Origin: Anisakis pegreffii
Taxonomy: Eukaryota; Nematoda; Chromadorea; Rhabditida; Anisakidae
Length of the DNA: 64,000 nt
Assembly: GCA_035041965.1 (NCBI GenBank)
Contig: JAPYMA010002833.1
Coordinates: forward strand, 124,001 to 188,000
Direction: 5' to 3'
Shown here: piece after piece, positions 40,001-49,000 of the stretch
Position numbering within the stretch: the stretch's first letter is position 1
How the letters are laid out: the number at the start of each line of letters is the position of its first letter
The notes under the pieces: generated by a model
Told to the model about the DNA's origin: nothing
Database searches by the model: none
The model's input: the letters and a program-made list of their open reading frames with translations, nothing else
Program-made: the position numbers and the translations under genes

Positions 40001-43000
40001 CAGTTAGCAGCACTCCGAAAAATGCTCAAATAATAGAGCGTTTAAGACAGCGACGCAAATGATAAGGTACAGCAGTGGAATGGCAAGGGGTGACTCGTTA
40101 CCGTATTCTTCCGGCGACTAATTCAATTGAAACGGAGTCTCCTCTGTACGTGGAATTCGAAGTGACAACCAAAATAATGCAAGATGGTGCTAGCGTGCGA
40201 AATTTGAGCGATATGCGATATGGACCTTCGATGGTGGAAATTCGACTGTCCGCAAAAACAACTCGTCCTTTGTTGGTCTCGAACGATACGGCCGAATATT
40301 TCGCTTTCCTTCAAAATTGACGATTATCAGTGAGAACAAAGTAACCAGTATGTTATTATTGCATTTCAGCATCGTTTTTCTTGGGGAATACGCAAGCTAT
40401 GGGCTATTCATATGAACCATTCTACTATTATAATAAAAACTGATGAAGCTTCGTGACGTTTCACTGTTTCTCTAAGGACTATCCATATGCAGTGGTTGCA
40501 TAAGAAGTACTTTTGGTTGAAGTTATGCCTGTCTGGTGAAATGATCATTAGAAAATGTCATAATTGAACACTTACCGGTTCCTTGACTTCTGTCCGTCTC
40601 TCACCTCACTCGACTTCGAACTTGGTGCGAAATTTCCATTTCTTCGTTTGGCCTTCTTCAGCACGTCGTATCCATTGAAGGTTAGTTTGATCATTTGGCC
40701 AGAAAAATTTTCGTCATTTGTTTCGTTTCGTGGCGGTACGAAATCGCTCAGTCCAGTTGGATGCAGGGAATGGCCAGCGGCTATCTGGTCGATTTGCAGA
40801 ACAATATTAGACGATGGTAAGAAATCTGAAAACTGTTATAAGTAATACAAAATGAAATCACATCTTCGTAGATCAATCAATAAATTCACCTTATTCACTG
40901 TTCTAAAGGAGAAGCAAGCAATCGAAAGGAGCCCCACTCCCGAGCTATAATTACCTGCATTTCTACACTGCCATTCACGAGAGTGTTAAATCAGTGATAA
41001 TCTTTTTGAGGGCATTGGAAGCTACCTAACTTACGATGTTTGTTAGTTGGAGAAATGAATATCACGTGTCAGATGGTAGAAGGAAGTTTTATGATGGTAG
41101 CAGTTCACTATCTAATATCATTCACTGTTAACATTAATATTTGAGGCATTTCAACTGATTTGATTTTAAGAGAAAAATATTATTCTGTGATGTTTTTGTC
41201 AGTGAAGTAAATCGAGTCAACAAAGTAAAGCAATTCGGAATCCAATAATGCGAGACAGACAGAAACAAACTGAAGAACTCACAGCTGTGTTCCCATTTGC
41301 CATCCAGAAAAAGCAGCAGTTTCTCACCTCGTCTTTTAACACGGATCGAATGAAATCGATCATCATTCAAACCACTGCCCCAATTGAAAGTCTGAAGTGG
41401 CGATACTTTTCAGGCTGATTCAGTAACCAATTAAAGTTGTTTTGAGCATCCCGATAACACGATGAGATTCAGTGAGAAGTGGTTCTCAAAGAAGGCGGGG
41501 AATCAAAGCATGGAAATAGGGGGAAATTTCCTATGTGAAAAATTTCGACATATCAAGAATTATAAACCTTGGCAAATCATTCGCCCAATTTTTCGGTGAT
41601 TGCTTGATTATGGTTCACAAAATGCTTAATTGGTCCTAACGAAGCAATTCATCAAGAAAGATTGGTGTATTCGTGTAGCAAATATCTTGATCCTAGATGA
41701 AGTATATTAATCGAACAGAGGATGGATAGTTATTATCCTGCAGATTTTTGGAAAGGGATGAGGGCATGTGACTAAATGGAGCATGGAGTGTAAAACTGTG
41801 AGAACCAGCGTCTCGAGACTAATGAAGGTTCCACCATCGTTCAAAAATCTCTTATTCGAGTAATACCGGTGATTGGTATAAGAATACGAATGAATTTTTT
41901 GCAACGGACATGCTGAGTGACGCCGAAGTTCAAGTGCAATTCCAATTCGCCTCTAATTATTGCGATGAGAATCCGATGTGATGGAGAGGCCGTCGATTTC
42001 GAGTCAAATATGATTCCTTTATCATCATCTGTACGAAATTTGCATTCAATCGTTTCGGATTCACTGTGCAACGGATTCGGAAGATGAAACGATGGTAGTT
42101 CGCCACCTTTTTCGGTCAGCTCAACGACCTCTGGTTCTGAAACAATATAACAAATTCAGTTACTTGACGCTCCAGGTACAGAATAAAGCCGCCATAACTG
42201 CCTTGTTGGGAACGTTGCTGCGGAAATATTTAGGACGACATTTGCGATTCGTTTGAACAAAGGCTCCATTTTCCATCGCCTTTGCTAGCAGACGGTGAAA
42301 GTGGGTGTACTTGTGTGTTCTCGATGAGAAGTATAAGGGTGCTGAGATGTGGACTTGTAGTAGCAGTCAGTGTAATGAGCAATGACAGCGTACCGATATT
42401 GCACGTTGGTCCTTCCATGTGTGAATTCGAGCAGTCACATCGGAATGTAGCATAGCCAATCTCACAACGTCCGTAGTTTTTGCATGGTGATGATGCGCAA
42501 TAGTCATTGTTCAAAGTGTTGGGACAACCTTGTGAAATACCTGAATATTTGACAGGTGTCTGGGACCGATTGTGTTAAGAATCAACGAGTGGAAGACGTT
42601 GTTCTTACAATTTATGGCGATACGTAAGCAATCTGGCTCAGTCACGGAATGTTTTGAATATTCCTTTGTCGGTATCGCTCAGATCTTCTGATGTAACGTT
42701 ATTGAACGGAATAATTGAAAATGTGGCCGGATTTGATTTTAGAATGCGGAATGTTCCTTTCCCTGAATTTTGCACTGACTGCTTGTCACAAGACATGGAA
42801 TTTACCTTTGTTTTAAATTCCATTCAGATTTATGGAATGAGAATTATCAAGATGACGAATTAAAAAAGCGAACCTGCTTCCACGAGTGTTTTCTGTTCCT
42901 CGTAAACATTCGCAATGTTAGCGCTGATACCATTCAATCGGACGTTTTTGAGGCAGCCAACATATCCCTGTCGCAGATTTGCGGTCCACACAGTGGACGG

Positions 43001-46000
43001 AAACCGAAATGAAGATGGTGTTGAATCGTTCGCTGGCCATGGCACAGCGCCAACGTAGATTGGTTCATCTGAAATCGATCAAGCGACACTGGGCTAGATT
43101 CTTCCACGGACAACCATTTTGCGAAATCATTATCAGCTTCTTCAACGCCATAGGCACTGGAAGACTACGAAATGGAAACAGTAATCATATTTTGCGATCA
43201 GCCAAATGATCGCACATGACGTTACGCTCAACAACTAACCAATTATCAAATTCGCCGATACCCCAGGTGTTGAGAAATCCGTGCGAATATTATCGACAAT
43301 CACAGTGCCAGTTCGACCCATCCGTTCAAGTGTCACACTATGCCATACTGTGCCTTCGGTGATTTTCGACGCTGTTGTCTTCAAATACATACCAAATGTC
43401 ATCACGATTATCGAAAACATTACAGAGAAGATCTCAACCATATGCGTGCATGAACTAAGAAAAAACTTCGCTAGAAATTTGAAGAAGTTGAACGTAAGCA
43501 CCAAGCATACAATATTCCTACCTGAAGCCGAACATGACCTGATCCCAGATTGATGATCAAGAACAAGTGCCCATCGATCAGCTCGAAGGCGATGTAATCA
43601 GATGAGTCGTTAGTTATCGATTTTGAACCGTGGTAAAGAATCAGTCCATCCAATTCGTAAGTTCGGAGTTGAAAACCTAGAACAGAATTGCTGCCATAGC
43701 GCTATTCAAAACAGCACTGCTACTTTTACATCCTTTGCCATCCAACATTCCATGCCAAGATTTCTCTCGCTTGGTGACTAGTGGAACAGTCGATGTCAGT
43801 AGAAATAATTTCTAAATTGCGACGTATCTTACGCACATCACTTGAAAAAATTTTTCCTGGTAAATTTGCTAACCAATGCTGCCACTACCAAGTGAGTTCC
43901 ACTTTGGAAGTGTAATGTAGTGCTGTCCACTATTGAACGACAGTATATCAGGTGGAACGGTTGGTTTTCGACAAGAAAACGCCAAATCGCCAGCCGACCG
44001 AATCACTGATTGCCCATAACCCTGATCGGCGAGACTAATGAAGTTGATCAAATGCGCATCCGCTTCGAATTTCACCTTCAATTTGTGATGATTTTGATTT
44101 ATGTAGCCTGAATTCCGAATTCGACCCAGTTTATTGACTGCGTCTTCAGGGAGACGTTTCACCAGTCATATTCACCGAGCTATAGTATCCTTATGAATTG
44201 CCGCGAAAATCAATCGCATGGAACGCATCAGCATAAGCGATATCACTGCAATCATTTTTGGTCTACTCGGAGTATTTGCCCAACCTTCTTCATGCATCCA
44301 CGAAAATTCGGTTTATCTAAATCTTCGTATTGTTTTTCCAGCGGTATTCCACCAACGAATGCATAAGAATTTTTAAGCCAATCGATTTCGGGTGCATATT
44401 GTCGAATTTCATCCTTCCTTCCATCAACAATTAACGTCATCTGGAAATAGAAACGCTCAAGTTGGGAATTTGCAGCCCGTCGTGATGAAATGAGGAGATA
44501 ACGCAAACGAGATTGAGTAAATATATTCGAAGGGAGAGTGGCAACCAAATCAACATAACTCAATAGAGGTTTGTTCACATAGGCGGCACAACTTTCATCA
44601 AATCATCAGCAATTACAACATAAACACTCTGTTCAATACACCATTTCATTTTTCCTCGGAAATATCACTTTTACATACTTCAGTGTGCATTTTCTTGCAA
44701 CATGGAGCATTCCCAAAAAAACTATGTTTGGAAAGCTTTTATATTTGCGCCGATCGACTTGTGATGTGATCAGTGGGAATTTATGTCAGGCGACGGAAGC
44801 ATGGAGGCATGTATGCAGATGAACCGCGAAGATTTTTTGTGTGCAATAAATATTCCTTAATTTGTTATCTTGCCGCATTTCGACCCCATAGTAATGAAAC
44901 CTCATAGAATAGCGGCTGAGAAGCAATCACCTCGGCTTTGCAAAGTTATGGGTGGAAATATATGAAAATGACATCCTCTGCTCCTAGATAAATGGTCAAA
45001 TGCCTGACGACATAAGTTATTGCACTGCAATCTTTTCGATTCCGTTGATGACGGCTAGGATTGCAGCTCGGTTCCCTTGAAGAAAGCTCAACTATGTTTC
45101 ACCTAAACTGCATCGCCGTGTGTTCCACTCAAGCAGTTTCAACACGAACAGTTTCACTGCCACACTAACAATAACAGAAACGGTTTAGCCAACGAATTGC
45201 ATGCTGGACAAAAATGACGGAACCAAACAAGAAAAAAGCGAGAAATGATTAAAAAGCATGGAAATGCGGAAATATAGAGAGAAAACACCATGCCATTTCA
45301 GCAATAAGCGGCAATCCAAGCAGGACACCAGCACATCCAGTCAAACTTTGGCTCAAATAGATCACTAGTTCTGTAAGTGCGTATGAAATGCTACAAAGAG
45401 TCTTTGAAACATGTGTATTCCAGCCAACAATCAGAATTGCCGAATGTGGCAATTCGATTTTTTTGAGCTGAAGTTTGACTCGAAATAATTGACGGAGAGC
45501 AAACGCAATCAAAGAAATCAATCGGGATTATTCAAATCGCAAACGACTTGTGAATACATTGATTTTGATACTTACGTGGATTGAAGCGACAGAGACAGTT
45601 CTCTAAAGTTAATACAAAAGCATTTGTTGTTACGAATTACATCACGTGATATTGACGAATAAAGCTGACTTCCAGATAGGAAGGATACTGGCTAGCAAAT
45701 GGACAGATTTACATTTGTATCAGAAGCTTCCCATTTTCACCTTCATTTCTATTATCAATGCATTCTAGCAAGAGTATAGAGTAGTCAAATGGAACAACAA
45801 AAGTTTTCGTAAAACGATAGTGGTGGGCGCTTTACTGAACATTTGGATTTCCAGACACATTCACAGTTTCTATTTCTCTTGCGCATGAATGGATGCTTAT
45901 TCCGGTTGCGAAACGCGCAATTTTGCTTGAGCATTAGTTTCGCTCGAACTAACAACAACAACGAAAATACAAAGGATTCAAAAACATACGTTGTCTACAC

Positions 46001-49000
46001 TAAAAACATTCGTTAAACATTCAACGATGCGATGGTGTGAAGAATTCTAGTGAACACTTCACTGATGCTTCCTTTCATTGGTGAAACATTTCCTCGTATG
46101 CTGTGATACAAAGAATGGAAAACGGGCAATACTTGTTGAAGAAACACTGATTGTGAGTGATGACAATGTTGATAGATCCAAAAAATCACAGATTCTATGA
46201 AAATCTACTAAAAGTCCCACACGTACAATCGACATACTAATAATAAGACGCAGACATGCTCCTGATTCTTCGAACCAATTACACCTGATTGAACATTTCA
46301 CAGAGTTTGACGGCTTTGTGAAATTATGGATGAACAGACTATCGTTTAGATCGAAACACATTCTTTTCGCTCACAAAAGATCGAAACAAGAACAAATCTG
46401 GAGAACTTGCTGACGAAAAGATTGCAAACGGATGCTGCAAAATTTTAGATTCGTTGGAGCTTCTAATGAGGCGTTTTATGATGCCATCGTAGTCGAAACT
46501 TCTCCAAGAAATCGGTCAAAATCACTTTCTCTCTAGATTCATGTGAGATTGTAAGGGCAATATAAAATCGCCTCTGTTGCGTTCAGTGACAATTGCTGGC
46601 GATCAATGGCTCATGTAAGCTACTGAACAGCTAAAACGACGTACCAGAGTCAGTGTGCGAGTAACAGTGACCATGTGCCATTGGTCATCATCGTATCGGC
46701 CCGACGGGTATTCGTTGAAGATTCTGATCAGACGTTTCTCAGTGTCGTCAAATTTCGACGTTGCTACTAGTGACCCATCGTCAATTGTTACATAGACGTA
46801 ATTCTGAACGCGAAAAAAGCTCACTAAACTCTAAACCAATATTCAAGCTCTAATTTCCTGACGCAATCCAGATTCCAGCTGTTTGAGTCGCGGCTAATAG
46901 CAACATCAAATTAGGCTGGTGGAACGAGAATTTGACGATAATTTGGTTGTGATTCTGAGCAATCCATCCATCAAGCTTTCTCATTTCATCCCAAATGGAT
47001 AATATGTAATACAACATAATATGAAATGAAAACACTTCGACAGAACACAATGACTCCTGGTTATCGAGAGCGATTGCAGTGACGATAAAAGCGTAAAACC
47101 TACGAGTTGATCTCCGCTGAAAAAAAGCGTTTGGCGTCCTTGAATTGTTTTGAAAGCAAAACTGATATTCTCAAAGCGAGATCTTATTGTCGCTGCCGAG
47201 TTGTTACTGACATCATACCCTAGCCATTCGTTTCCAAAAAACGACAGTTCGGCGTCCAGCCTCACTGAAAAGTCAACCATAAAGATATGATCATCATAGG
47301 AGGATGCTCGACGTTTATGGTGTGAAATATTTCAAACTTTAACAGATAAGTTCAGTTGGCTTAGTTGTTCACTGTTGTAAAAACACATCCGATTTGGCCG
47401 AAAACAGCGCAGACTTTAATCAGTGATCTCGATTCGAGAACTTGAAATTTCAGAAACTATGTGTTGTTCGGCGTGTAATCTCTGCGAAACTGAACATATG
47501 CTCTATACCTTGCTCACATCGACGACCATCAAAATCCGACAGCGAACAGTCACATTTTGGACCGTCGTTGGTGCTATAGCATACTCCATCATTTTTACAG
47601 TATTGCTCTTTGTTGCCACCAACTGCACTTGGCTTACAGTAATCGTCGTCTGATTGCCTCATGCCAACACTTTCCAATAGCTGTGGTGAGGTTACTCCTT
47701 CAAAACGCACGATACAATTTTCTGGTGTCTAATGAGCGACTGCACTGATATCAGCAAACTGATGAAGACTGATCGGGTAGATCAAGATTGTTGAATTCGG
47801 ATATCTCAAGCGAAACGCAATTTCCAGCGAAAATAGTATCAGAAACATCCAGCATCGTCGAAGCAGACGGTTGCTGGAGCGAGAAAAAATCATGGCTAGT
47901 TATTAATCAGAATTCGTGTATGAAGCATTAATGTGCTAGTGAAATTTCAGATACCTTGTGGATATAGTCTGTAGACGAGATTTTTGATTGTTCCGGCGAA
48001 TGTTTTCGTATGCCGTTTCAACGGTGAACTCATAGCAGCCAACATGTGAATATCCTTCAAAAATGTGCATTCAACAACACCAAGTTTCACATTCATCAGA
48101 AGTTTCTATGTGAACGCACTCCTGATGATTTGAATAACATTTTTATTTCGGCTCACGAGCGGGCAAATTTTCAACCAAATGGAAAACTTAAAGGTTCTAA
48201 GAAGTGCATCTGTTGTCGTGGGTTCATGATTTTGAAACAGAAGTAATGCTTTACGTATGATGCATTGCTACCTTCGGCACTCCTCCAACGAATACGTCGG
48301 AGCATGTCTTCAGGTTACCAAAAACGAAACTTTGTTGGCTGAGAATCTTGAATAGAACTGTATCATCTAATTGCAATTTCACGTTCTCCCATGCCTGCAA
48401 GACTGTAGATGTTGAATTGTTTCACGGCCAGCAAGAACCACATAATTTTGCATTTTGACAGGAAATCATCGTAACATGTTCGAAACAATGGTCTCATTCG
48501 ATGGATGGCGATTAAAAAAGACCAAAATAATCCTTATTGAAGATTCGCCCGGATGAAAACATCATCGCTCTATTGAAATCTGATAAGATCAAAAAAAGTC
48601 AATCAGCGGCACCTGAAATAAAGTTAACTGATGCCATCTGTTGTCATTGACAGGAATATCATCAACCCGCATCGTAACAACGGCACGTTGAGATGCCAAA
48701 TCGTTGGATTCATCTCCCAACCTTCAAGAAAATTTGTCGATAAATTGACAGATGAATGAACTTGGGAATATTAATTTCAGTGATGGATCTGTAACATTGT
48801 AGTGATATAGATGAACGAAAATTTTTTCACTTTGTAACGGATGCAGACTAAGACAGTATTCGGGAAGCAAATTAATCTGAGAAGACATTTAATCATAACG
48901 CAGATGATGAAAAGTTCACATCAAGGTCATCTGAAAATAAATGGGATCACCTGAAATCAAGCTGTAATCTACCGTCAGCAATTGTAAGTGCATAGAAATT

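Noticed and set aside
40075..40320. Plus-strand 81-codon frame
   Set aside because: Antisense shadow of neurexin exon 18.
40564..40845. Plus-strand 93-codon frame
   Set aside because: Antisense shadow of neurexin exon 17.
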